DNA of 64,000 bases from JAXMBX01 sp046349635 (GTDB lineage Bacteria; Planctomycetota; Planctomycetia; Planctomycetales; Planctomycetaceae), in NCBI GenBank assembly GCA_046349635.1, contig JAXMBX010000003.1, forward strand, positions 138,643 through 202,642, read 5' to 3'. The first letter of the stretch is position 1. Every line of letters starts with the position of its first letter. Shown here one piece after another: positions 26,266-33,644 of the stretch. The notes below the pieces were generated by a model. It saw nothing but the letters and a program-made list of their open reading frames with translations, was not told where the DNA came from and made no database searches. The translations under genes were made by a program, and so were the position numbers.

Positions 26266-27702
26266 GTGGCCCTGGTGGGGTTGATTGACCGTCCCGTCGT
26301 CGTCCCGCTCCGCCGCGAATCCGCCAACTTTCCGATGATGTTCTCGCTCCTGCGGCAGGACCAGAATCCTGCCCGGGCGGTCACCGTCTCGTTCCGCGTC
26401 AACAGCCGGTCCGCTTCACTTCGGAAGATCAGGAAACCGCCGAACCGCGACGGGGACCATTGTTCTGTTCGACGAAGGAGCGTCCTGCGAGACACCCTCC
26501 CATGTTGCCGGAGGTCATTCAACCGGAAGCTTTGGTTCCAGAAGCCTCGTTCCTTGCCGGCAGCGCGTGGCACCGGGTCCGAAGATCCTGCACGGAATGC
26601 CTGTGCCGCAAATGCTCCGCAGACCTCGGCTCCGCCGGCGGTGAATGCTCCGGAGTCTCCCGCTGAGAATCCTTCAAACGCTCGCCGCTCCGCAGATGGA
26701 CGCGGAAAAACCGCGCCTTCTGAGGAAGAAGCTCCCGCCCAAAAACCGGCCGAGGAGCCTTCTGCCGGCGTGGATAATTCCGGTATTCCCGGCCCGCAGT
26801 TTGGTTTTGCGCCTCCTGCGAGCCGCACCACGACCGCCGGCGGCAAATTGAACTCCGCGAAGCCGAGCATCCGGACGGTCTCCAACTCAAAAACACCGGA
26901 CGCCGGCAACGGTCCCAACCTGGCCCGTGTTGTTTCTCCTCCGGCGTTCTCGGCTCCCGCGACCGAATCAACACGTGAAGAGCCCGCCGCGTCCACCGCG
27001 GAGGACTCCGAGGAAGAGACCGCTGAGGAGGAGACCGAAACGGAATCAGCGAAAGCCGCTCCCATGATGACTCTAAACGCCGGCACCGGCATGATGATGT
27101 TCCTGGGTGGGATGTGCGTCCTGTGTTGCGCCGGCATGGGCTGGATGTTCCGCGACCTCCGCCGCCTTAAGTCCGCCGCGACGACCACTCCGGAAACGGC
27201 AGTTCAAACGGACAGTCCCATCCGCCAGATCCTGTACAATGAACTCCCGCTGGTGGAAGAAAACGTCCCGACGCGTCACGAATGGCATTACCAGGGGCGC
27301 CCGCAACATCTCAAGCCGCAGCGTTTTGACGCGGCCCATCTCGACGAACAAGGCCACAGCCGCATCCCGCAACCGCATGCGAACTTCCAACCGGTCCAGC
27401 AACCGGTCCAACAGCCGTTTGCGGGGGAATTCTACCCTCAGGAACAATACGAGCAGGAACAATCGATCGCTCCGCCTCTTCCTCCCCGTTACATGGAGGC
27501 TGCTCAATCCATGCGGGATGGCGCAGGGCGCACGCATCGGATTGATCCGCAGGTGAACGCGGAGGGGGCACCCGCCGCCGAACCGCATTCCCGCAGCCGA
27601 CGAGTCCCCGCGACAGCGCAGCAACGGGATCTCTCATCGTCCGGGATTCTCGAACGGGTTCTGGCTTCCGTCCAGGGGGGAAAACATGCACGTCGGTCTT
27701 GA
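26266..27702 (+). CDS. SLBB-type membrane protein, main part, with cytoplasmic Pro/Gln-rich tail
   Basis: 478 codons open, but the frame is right only at both ends: LVGLIDRPVVVPLRRESANF (second SLBB-like GLVxRPVV unit) at the start, and from about 26640 onward; between lie compensating shifts. After a long Ala/Pro/Glu-rich linker a membrane helix GTGMMMFLGGMCVLCCAGMG sits near residues 271-290. The C-terminal 190 residues are Pro/Gln rich (VQQPVQQPF) with ILYNELPLVEENV. With an N-terminal signal, the SLBB part would be periplasmic and the tail cytoplasmic. The last 17 bases overlap an actin-like gene. SLBB proteins often belong to polysaccharide export; no such genes are adjacent. Confidence 0.6.
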   Translation: MALVGLIDRPVVVPLRRESANFPMMFSLLRQDQNPARAVTVSFRVNSRSASLRKIRKPPNRDGDHCSVRRRSVLRDTLPCCRRSFNRKLWFQKPRSLPAARGTGSEDPARNACAANAPQTSAPPAVNAPESPAENPSNARRSADGRGKTAPSEEEAPAQKPAEEPSAGVDNSGIPGPQFGFAPPASRTTTAGGKLNSAKPSIRTVSNSKTPDAGNGPNLARVVSPPAFSAPATESTREEPAASTAEDSEEETAEEETETESAKAAPMMTLNAGTGMMMFLGGMCVLCCAGMGWMFRDLRRLKSAATTTPETAVQTDSPIRQILYNELPLVEENVPTRHEWHYQGRPQHLKPQRFDAAHLDEQGHSRIPQPHANFQPVQQPVQQPFAGEFYPQEQYEQEQSIAPPLPPRYMEAAQSMRDGAGRTHRIDPQVNAEGAPAAEPHSRSRRVPATAQQRDLSSSGILERVLASVQGGKHARRS

Positions 27703-28732
27703 TCTCGGATCGTGCGGCGTGCGGTCCATCTCCGTTTCCCAGGCCAATCTGGTGGGACGGCGGATGTCGATGAACTTCTGCGCGCTGCCGGATGACGACG
27801 ATCACCGCAACTGGCTGACCCGCGCCGGGATTCCGTTCGCCACCTGCGACGCCTGCCTGCTGGTGTTCGGAGAACAGGCGGAAATGTGTGCCCGCATGTT
27901 GCATGTCCCCTGCCAGTCGCTCCTCCCGTTCGGAGAAATGACCGGCCAGGATGTTCTCGAACGCCAGATCCTCGCCGCGCAACTGGAACGTTTTCTGCCC
28001 AGTGAACGGCCTGGTGCGATCCATACCGCTCCGATCTGCTGCTTCTCGCAGCCATCGGACGAGGAAAGTTTTCCGGCAGCGGGGGACCGGCGCAATCGCC
28101 TGCTGACCCAGATCCTGCAACTGCGGGGCTACGTCCCGATCTCTGTCCCCGCTGGGATCGCGCTGGGACTCGCCGAAATGGTCCGCGAAGGGTTTTCCGG
28201 GATCGCTCTCGTTCTCGGCGGGACGCACAGCGAGATGACTATCACCCTGCACGGTAACGAACTCCTCTCCCACTCGCTGCAGATCGGCGGCGACTGGATC
28301 GACGAGGAAGTGGCCCGGCGGATGAACCGCTACTGCTACAGTCCGGATGGAGAACGGATCCTCGACGTCCTGACGATTCGCCGCTGGCGTGAACGACTCG
28401 CCCGCCCACTGCTGCAACCGGTGGGGGAAACCGACCGCCTGATCTGTGAGGTCTATGCCGAGTACCTCACCGACGTGATCTGCAGTTTCGCCTGGAAGAT
28501 CCAGCAGTCCGGCGCGTTGCCGGGCCGCGCGTGGCCTTTGATCTGCGGCGGGGGATTATCCCGGACCAACGGCCTGCGCGACCTGCTGGCCCGGGTTCTC
28601 GTCGAATCGGAATTCCCGATTCCGATCAGTGAAATCCGGCTGGCTTCGGCGAACGAATTCACGATCGCCCGAGGCTGCCTGGCCCGCGCGCACCTGGAAG
28701 CGGAATTCCGCGACCAGCAGCGCGCCGCCTGA
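27686..28732 (+). CDS. MreB/FtsA/PilM-like actin-fold protein
   Basis: 348 residues. Phosphate-1 loop GLDLGSCGVRSI (residues 4-15), an MreB-like LLVFGEQAEMCARML region, and a phosphate-2/core stretch GIALVLGGTHSEMTITLHGN followed by SLQIGGDWIDEEVARRMNRY, which lines up with MreB's VxIGGDxFDxxI. The adenosine motif is ICGGGLSRTNGL near the C-terminus. The Asp that starts DIGGGT in MreB is Leu here, so ATPase activity may be weak or lost. The gene starts inside the end of the SLBB membrane-protein gene, implying a paired function at the inner membrane. No other cytoskeletal gene is close. Confidence 0.75.
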   Translation: MHVGLDLGSCGVRSISVSQANLVGRRMSMNFCALPDDDDHRNWLTRAGIPFATCDACLLVFGEQAEMCARMLHVPCQSLLPFGEMTGQDVLERQILAAQLERFLPSERPGAIHTAPICCFSQPSDEESFPAAGDRRNRLLTQILQLRGYVPISVPAGIALGLAEMVREGFSGIALVLGGTHSEMTITLHGNELLSHSLQIGGDWIDEEVARRMNRYCYSPDGERILDVLTIRRWRERLARPLLQPVGETDRLICEVYAEYLTDVICSFAWKIQQSGALPGRAWPLICGGGLSRTNGLRDLLARVLVESEFPIPISEIRLASANEFTIARGCLARAHLEAEFRDQQRAA

Positions 28733-28760
28733 GATCACCTCGCGAATTCATCGACCGAAT

Positions 28761-29561
28761 TCATCTCCCGAATTCCAGGCCTCGGTCCGTCTCCGGCGAT
28801 CCCGACAGTTTGAAGTTGAACTTCCGATCGCCTTCAAAGTTGAGGAAGCCCACCATCGCTCCTCCACTCTCCCGGTTCAACGTCAGCCTGTTCTTGAAGA
28901 CCGAATAATCGCCGCTGAATCCCGTGGTCTTCCCGTTGCGGGTGAATTTCCACGTGAAGTTGGAATCAAGCCCGAGCATCAATTCGACTTTTCCTCCGTC
29001 ACTCCGTGTGGCCGTCCATGTCCCCGCCAACTGCGTCGGATCAATCGGGTCTCCGGAAGGTTCTTCCGGGGCGGGAGGAGGAGCAACGGATTGATCTGCA
29101 GAAGGTTGATCCGCAGAGGGCTGATTCGCGGCGGGCTGATCTCCGGCCGGAGGAGTGCCGGCGGACTGATCTCCCGCAGGTGCTCCAGGCCCCGACAGCA
29201 TTTTCAGGATCTGCGCGGCCAGCGTGTCTTTCGGAACAAGTTTCACGACTTGCTGAAATTCCTTCTTCGCTGAGGGGGCATTCCCCGCGACCAGGTAGTG
29301 ATAGCCCAGCAGGAAGTGCGCTGCACCGTCTTCGGAATGATCCTCGACGAATCCCTCCAGAGCATGTAACTGCTCCGTGTAGACATCCAGGTTGGAATAC
29401 AGGCTGCTCATCGTGGTCCAGTCCCAACCGGGTCCGTTCGCCAACGCGGCGTGGATCGTCGCCGCCGCCTGCTGATACTTTTTCATCGCGAAGAGGACCA
29501 GACCCCGGAATTCATGCATCACCTGATCGTGAGGGGCCCTCATGATGGCCTTATTGACCAC
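28761..29561 (-). CDS. C-terminal part of a Gly-rich/TPR secreted protein
   Basis: Residues show TPR-like helices (YDTALDVVNKAIMRAPHDQV just upstream in frame, HEFRGLVLFAMKKYQQAAAT, AAHFLLGYHYLVAGNAPSAK) then a Pro/Ala/Gln/Ser linker with repeated SADQP units. A C-terminal beta domain follows, TWTATRSDGGKVELMLGLDS to KFNFKLSGSP. There is no start with a ribosome-binding site; the open frame continues upstream to near 29690 and appears to join the Gly-rich protein encoded at 29612-30688 after one or two frameshifts. Taken together they make one protein of roughly 640 residues. Function unknown. Confidence 0.6.
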   Translation of the reverse strand: MVNKAIMRAPHDQVMHEFRGLVLFAMKKYQQAAATIHAALANGPGWDWTTMSSLYSNLDVYTEQLHALEGFVEDHSEDGAAHFLLGYHYLVAGNAPSAKKEFQQVVKLVPKDTLAAQILKMLSGPGAPAGDQSAGTPPAGDQPAANQPSADQPSADQSVAPPPAPEEPSGDPIDPTQLAGTWTATRSDGGKVELMLGLDSNFTWKFTRNGKTTGFSGDYSVFKNRLTLNRESGGAMVGFLNFEGDRKFNFKLSGSPETDRGLEFGR

Positions 29562-29611
29562 GTCCAGCGCCGTGTCATAGTCCCCCTGTTTGAAAGCCGC
29601 GATCGCGGGAT

Positions 29612-30688
29612 CTAAAGGATCCTGCGGAGGAGCAGGAGGTGATGAGTTATCCGGCGGGGGATTGTTGTTTGCAGGGGAGCGTCATTGGCTGGCGGAGCAT
29701 CGTTCGCTGGGGATTGTTCGGCCCGGAATCGGGCGGGTGTTGGCGTTATTGTTTCCGCCGTTATTGTTTCCGCCATTATCGATGGGAAGCGGTTGCGTAT
29801 AGTTGTAGTTGTTGACGGTATTGCCACCTCCCCCGCTGTCACCGGATCCACTGCCACCGGCACCGGTGTCGTTGACGGTGCCGTAACCCGCCCCGGCGGC
29901 GTACGGATTGTAGTAGGAGTTGTAGCCACTCCCATAAGCGAGGGCCTCATCCGCATCATTCCCATCCCCATTCCCCAGCCCATGGGGACACCGTAGCCGC
30001 CATAAGCTCCGTGACCGTAGCAGGACCCATTGTAGAACGGATGGTTATACGCCCCGTTGGGGTGATATCCGCTGTTCGCCGTGTTCCCCATGTTGCCGGT
30101 GTTGATTGTGTTGCCGCCGCGGTTGATGGTGTTGTTGCCGCCACCGTTGAACGTGTTTCCGCCACGGTTCCCGCTGTTTACCTGGTTGCCGGTCCGATTT
30201 CCGGTCCGGTTATTGAGATTCCCGGAATTGAAGTTCCCGCGGTTCCCGGCTTGGTTGTTCGCAAAGTTTCCTCGTCCCGGCCCCTCCCCTTGACCAGGAC
30301 CGCGCCCCCCGAAACCCTGATTGCCTCCCGGTCGACTGAAGGAGGGAGAGCTCCCGTGGCCCGGCCCGCCACCACCGTTAAAGCCTCCTCCGGGCCGCTG
30401 AAATTCGCCCCCACCCGGTCGCTGCATACCACCGCCGCCCCCTCCCGGGCGCTGGAAGCCGGCACCACCGCCTCCGCCGGGGCGTTCGAATCCTCCTCCG
30501 CCGGGGCGCTGAAATCCGCCCCCGCCCGGGCGTTGCATCCCTTCTCCGCCGCCAAAGCCCCCGGGGCGTTGCATCCCGCCGGCTGGACGACCGCCTCCCG
30601 CGAAGCCGATCGCAAACAGCTCACTAGAGCAGACCGCCAGCACAAGATTTCCAACCACGACGAGGTGCTGCCAACGTTTGAATTTCAT
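29612..30688 (-). CDS. N-terminal part of the Gly-rich secreted protein (PGG repeats)
   Basis: The start MKFKRWQHLVVVGNLVLAVC at 30688 is a signal peptide, ending near SSELFA. It is followed by about ten RPGGGGF/QRPGGG repeats (residues ~30-125), then Asn/Gly-rich repeats (GNTINRGGN, FNSGNLNN) and a Gly/Tyr/Met stretch GGYGVPMGWGMGMGMMRMR. The frame breaks near 29950: the next frame over continues naturally as ALAYGSGYNSYYNPYAAGAG and more Gly/Asn repeats. The gene most likely reads through to 28761. A surface or envelope structural role is plausible from composition only. Confidence 0.6.
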   Translation of the reverse strand: MKFKRWQHLVVVGNLVLAVCSSELFAIGFAGGGRPAGGMQRPGGFGGGEGMQRPGGGGFQRPGGGGFERPGGGGGAGFQRPGGGGGGMQRPGGGEFQRPGGGFNGGGGPGHGSSPSFSRPGGNQGFGGRGPGQGEGPGRGNFANNQAGNRGNFNSGNLNNRTGNRTGNQVNSGNRGGNTFNGGGNNTINRGGNTINTGNMGNTANSGYHPNGAYNHPFYNGSCYGHGAYGGYGVPMGWGMGMGMMRMRPSLMGVATTPTTIRTPPGRVTAPSTTPVPVAVDPVTAGEVAIPSTTTTIRNRFPSIMAETITAETITPTPARFRAEQSPANDAPPANDAPLQTTIPRRITHHLLLLRRIL

Positions 30689-30767
30689 GAATCGATCTCC
30701 AGTATGTGAGCCTCGCGATCTGCCGGACCGCGAAGAGGGAGGCATTAAGGATTTACTTGGCGGATAA

Positions 30768-31784
30768 TTACTTGCCGGTTGTTTTGGACTGCGGAGGCTT
30801 GCGGACGAGCTTCATCACCGGAGTCGGCGGAAGTTGTTCTCCGTTCACGACATATTCCAGGTTTTGCCAGGTGATCATGTGCGGACTCACGGGAGTGAAC
30901 ACGCTCGTCACCGAGGCGGTCTCACCGTCCCCCGACTGCCCCGAGGTCTTCAGAACCCAGCTTTCACCGTCGCGGTTCCAGACTCCATGGCCGAAGCCCC
31001 CTTGAGAGTCGAACGTCCAGGCCTGGAAACGCCCCGCGACCGGATCCCAGCCAATCCGCTGTGAGCCGCTCATCACGGCCCGCCCCTGAATCTTGAACGT
31101 GAATTCACGCAGCAGAAAGTTGCCGTTATCGATCGGACGGCAGGAGAAATTGATGATGGAACCGTCCCCCTCGTGGATCCAGTCTCCCAGCAGCCAATCG
31201 AATTGCTTGAGTTGTTCGCTGCGAGAGCCGTGCGGTTTCGATTTGAAATCCCGGACGCTGGCAATGAGCCATTTCTCGTCCGCTTTGGCAAAGATCGCGG
31301 TGAAGGGGCTTTGCAGAGTCGTGCCCTTGGTGGTGGTGAGAATCGTCATGCCGTCGACAATCGCGGTGACGGGGCTGATGAAGCGGGCGGATTCCGTTTT
31401 CACCTTCAGCGTTTCACCGGGGTTCTCGGCGAAGTTCGCGGTCAGTTGCTCCTCGAGCGCTGCGCGCCCGAGCGTCACGGTCCCTTCCTCATCCACATAT
31501 TCCGCGTCCATTGTGAAATGGGCGGCAACCTTCTTTCCGTCCCCCTCGGCGTACGCTTTCATGTAGCTCTGCGCCAGCGCCCGGATCTCCTGTTCGTCCG
31601 CCGCGTGGGCACCGGAAGCCGCGGCTTTCGTCCCTACCCCCTCCGGTTTTTCCGTGTTCGATTTTTCTGGAGCACGGGAGGACCGCTTCTGAACCGGCTT
31701 CACCGGCTCCTGGTCATCCGCGAACCCCAAACCAACGATAGACAGACAACAGGCCAATGAGGCGATCAACATGAGCGATCGCAT
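30768..31784 (-). CDS. Secreted SnoaL/NTF2-like protein with C-terminal DUF1579-like domain
   Basis: 338 residues from ATG 31784, preceded by AGGAAGG. Signal peptide MRSLMLIASLACCLSIVGLG, then a Lys/Pro/Glu-rich linker. Residues about 60-180 match the SgcJ/EcaC-type NTF2 fold: DEQEIRALAQSYMKAYAEGD, AAHFTMDAEYVDEEGTV, and a strand-rich end with FTAIFAKADEKWLIASVRD. The C-terminal half (LKQFDWLLGDWIHEGD ... GRFQAWTFDSQGGFGHGVW) resembles domains that follow NTF2 units in many planctomycete exported proteins. No catalytic role is known. A terminator-like hairpin lies in its 5' region. Confidence 0.8.
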   Translation of the reverse strand: MRSLMLIASLACCLSIVGLGFADDQEPVKPVQKRSSRAPEKSNTEKPEGVGTKAAASGAHAADEQEIRALAQSYMKAYAEGDGKKVAAHFTMDAEYVDEEGTVTLGRAALEEQLTANFAENPGETLKVKTESARFISPVTAIVDGMTILTTTKGTTLQSPFTAIFAKADEKWLIASVRDFKSKPHGSRSEQLKQFDWLLGDWIHEGDGSIINFSCRPIDNGNFLLREFTFKIQGRAVMSGSQRIGWDPVAGRFQAWTFDSQGGFGHGVWNRDGESWVLKTSGQSGDGETASVTSVFTPVSPHMITWQNLEYVVNGEQLPPTPVMKLVRKPPQSKTTGK

Positions 31785-31859
31785 GGCAACCTTCCTTTCA
31801 GGAATCGCGAGAGATGAACGTGTGAGTATGGCAGCGTGACCGGGGTGAACGCTGCGCAT

Positions 31860-31892
31860 AAAAAAACCACAAATGCCGTTCGGCACTCGTGG
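31860..31892 (-). terminator. Strong intrinsic terminator on the minus strand, upstream of the NTF2-like gene
   Basis: Reading the minus strand, ccacgagtgcc pairs with ggcatttgtgg over eleven pairs (two G-U) around a gaac loop, then seven T. It stands 76 bases before the start at 31784 and not behind any minus-strand gene. Confidence 0.75.
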
Positions 31893-32010
31893 GCTTGTCA
31901 GGCCGGCATTCAAACCCGTCCACGGGTCGAGTGATGAGGTAAATCCCTCGCTCTAAGTTACGTCCCTGGTGGGGGCAATTCAATCCCCCGGTTCCGGTTT
32001 CCACATGGAT
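31860..32010 (-). ncRNA. Candidate small RNA or attenuated leader ending at the terminator
   Basis: The minus strand from about 32010 can form gggggattgaattgccccc (hairpin), acccg-tgga-cgggt (hairpin), then the terminator at 31892-31860. The opposite side is the start of a plus-strand gene at 32181, so a transcript ending here must begin within this intergenic space. No known RNA family was recognised and the 5' end is a guess. Confidence 0.35.
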
Positions 32011-32110
32011 TCACACAGAGTTCACGGGAAACGCAAAGCCGACTAATCAATACATCTTTCCGTATCTACCCTTAAGTTCCGGAATTCCTCACCCCGCAAC
32101 GCATCGACTG

Positions 32111-32146
32111 AGGGGTTTCTTAACTCCTGGCGTTAATTTAACCCCT
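32111..32146 (+). promoter_or_regulatory. Hairpin in the 5' region of the SRPBCC gene
   Basis: Bases 32111-32117 (aggggtt) pair with 32140-32146 (aacccct) and inside them 32120-32124 (ttaac) with 32132-32136 (gttaa). The structure ends about 20 bases before AGGAG at 32168. Function unknown. Confidence 0.35.
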
Positions 32147-32180
32147 TGCGCTGCGGTTCTCCCTTTTAGGAGAACTCACC

Positions 32181-32666
32181 ATGCCCCACGGCGTCATCAG
32201 TCACATCCTGCCTGCCAGTGCCGCCCGCGTTTTTGAAGTTCTGCACGACTACACGCGGCGCCTGGAATGGGATCCACTCCTGCAAGAAGCCACTCTGACC
32301 GACGGCTGGCAGCAGGCCCAGTTGCACGCCACCTCTCTCTGCGTCGGCCGACGGTCGCTCGGCGGGCTGCCTCTGAAGACGCGTTACATTTCATTCTCAC
32401 CCGGCAAGGTCGCCGCTGTGAAAATGATCAACCGCCCTCCCCTGTTCGAAACGTTCGCCGCTTCGATCCGCCACGCCGATCTCCCCGACGGCACCTCGCG
32501 GCTCACCTATGCGTATAACTTTACCGCCCGCCCCCGCTGGCTCCGCCCGATCCTCCACCCACTGATCTCATTGGCCTTCTCGCTCGAAACCCACCGCCGC
32601 CTCGCCTCCCTCCGCCGCTACCTGACCAAGAATTCTCGAACTTCCGATCAAGTCTCTGTTCCGTAG
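32181..32666 (+). CDS. SRPBCC/START-like small protein
   Basis: 161 residues; AGGAG lies eight bases before the ATG. The pattern SHILPASAARVFEVLHDYTR then RRLEWDPLL and the end of a long C-terminal helix (LISLAFSLETHRRLASLRRY) match the SRPBCC/polyketide-cyclase fold, which binds hydrophobic ligands in a deep pocket. The middle has the expected beta-strands (TRYISFSPGKVAAVKMI, SRLTYAYNFTARP). No signal peptide. Ligand unknown. A stem-loop sits in the leader. Confidence 0.8.
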   Translation: MPHGVISHILPASAARVFEVLHDYTRRLEWDPLLQEATLTDGWQQAQLHATSLCVGRRSLGGLPLKTRYISFSPGKVAAVKMINRPPLFETFAASIRHADLPDGTSRLTYAYNFTARPRWLRPILHPLISLAFSLETHRRLASLRRYLTKNSRTSDQVSVP

Positions 32667-32682
32667 GACACGTCTCTCAACG

Positions 32683-32865
32683 TCACTTTCCCTTCTTCTT
32701 CCCGGGCAAATTCTTCGCGGGTACGCTCTTCTCAGGTAAATTCTTGCCCGGCATCCGGTCCCGTGTGACGGGAAGATTCTGCCGTCCCTTCTTGGCGAGA
32801 TGTCCGAACTTGGTCGCCGGCATCCGCGGCGAGCGCTGCCCGCGATTCGATGATTGACGTGGCAT
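32683..32865 (-). CDS. Small Lys/Arg-rich protein of unknown function
   Basis: 60 residues, strongly basic, with repeated KNLPEKS/KNLPGKK units at the C-terminus. A perfect AGGAGG six bases before ATG 32865 argues for real translation despite the size. No family recognised. The composition would suit nucleic-acid binding. Confidence 0.55.
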   Translation of the reverse strand: MPRQSSNRGQRSPRMPATKFGHLAKKGRQNLPVTRDRMPGKNLPEKSVPAKNLPGKKKGK

Positions 32866-32893
32866 GGGAATCCTCCTAACTAACGACGCAACC

Positions 32894-33391
32894 TCATTGC
32901 CCGTTCTTCGCTGCGTGTTCTTTCAACGTCTCGCGTGCAACAAAGATCAATTCTTCAATCCGCCTCCGAGGATTATTCTTGTAGCACGGCTCACCCCACG
33001 TCACCGCAGTAAAACTCTCGGGCTGACTCTCTGCAATCTCTTTCAAGGAACACCCGAATTTGATTTTCACCCGTTTGAGAATCTCGTCACGATCCTTGGG
33101 CCAATCGAACATCGATCCATTATTACTTGAGACGGGATAATTCAGTTCTTCAACATCTTTGGGCCACCGTCCCGTCTTGCGAATGAAATCTTTTAACGTG
33201 TAGGTCGCGGCAGCCACCGCCTGCAGATTATGCTCGGCTTCATCCGCCTCCAGCACCGCTTCGCAAAACCTAAACCCAACATTACCCAACACACAGCACA
33301 CGATCACAAACAAGGCCACGAGGATATTCTTTGATACTCGCTCCATGGCGGGAGATGCTGCAGGCGATGGATCTGTCGAAGAGGTGGTCAT
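32894..33391 (-). CDS. Membrane-anchored protein of unknown function
   Basis: 165 residues from ATG 33391; a TTG three codons upstream is possible. One membrane helix, SKNILVALFVIVCCVLGNVG (about residues 20-39), separates a short Ser/Thr/Pro-rich N-terminus from a 125-residue soluble domain with LKDFIRKTGRWPKDVEELNY and a helical end RRRIEELIFVARETLKEHAA. The K-TGRWP stretch resembles the region after the anchor in pilin-like planctomycete proteins, but no prepilin site is seen. Two Cys (FGCSL, EPCYK) lie in the soluble part. Confidence 0.65.
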   Translation of the reverse strand: MTTSSTDPSPAASPAMERVSKNILVALFVIVCCVLGNVGFRFCEAVLEADEAEHNLQAVAAATYTLKDFIRKTGRWPKDVEELNYPVSSNNGSMFDWPKDRDEILKRVKIKFGCSLKEIAESQPESFTAVTWGEPCYKNNPRRRIEELIFVARETLKEHAAKNGQ

Positions 33392-33518
33392 CGCAGTCAA
33401 TTCCAGCTTTCAAGTTGGCTTTGTTTCCTAGTCTACCCGTCCAAACGCAGGATTTGCCCCGTCAAAAAAATTCTGCTATCCTGACTCCCTGACCCAGGGA
33501 CGCGCTCCCACGGTCAAC

Positions 33519-33591
33519 GCACCTGTAGCGCAATGGATAGAGCAACGGTCTTCGGAACCGTAGGTTGGGGGTTCGAGTCCCTCCAGGTGCG
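33519..33591 (+). tRNA. tRNA-Arg, anticodon UCG
   Basis: 73 bases. Acceptor gcacctg (33519-33525) pairs with caggtgc (33584-33590), discriminator G at 33591; the CCA is not encoded. The anticodon stem acggt/accgt closes the loop cttcgga, giving anticodon TCG. The T arm contains gttcgagtc. The D arm gcgc...gagc has one mismatch. It reads CGN arginine codons. A T run follows directly. Confidence 0.95.
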
Positions 33592-33644
33592 CTTTTTTCC
33601 CTCCTCCGCAGGCCCACCCGACTCTCTTCAAAAAGGATCGGCCC

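Noticed and set aside
31798..32004. 68-codon minus-strand frame over the orphan terminator
   Set aside because: The strong intrinsic terminator falls inside the frame, which makes translation of a full product unlikely.
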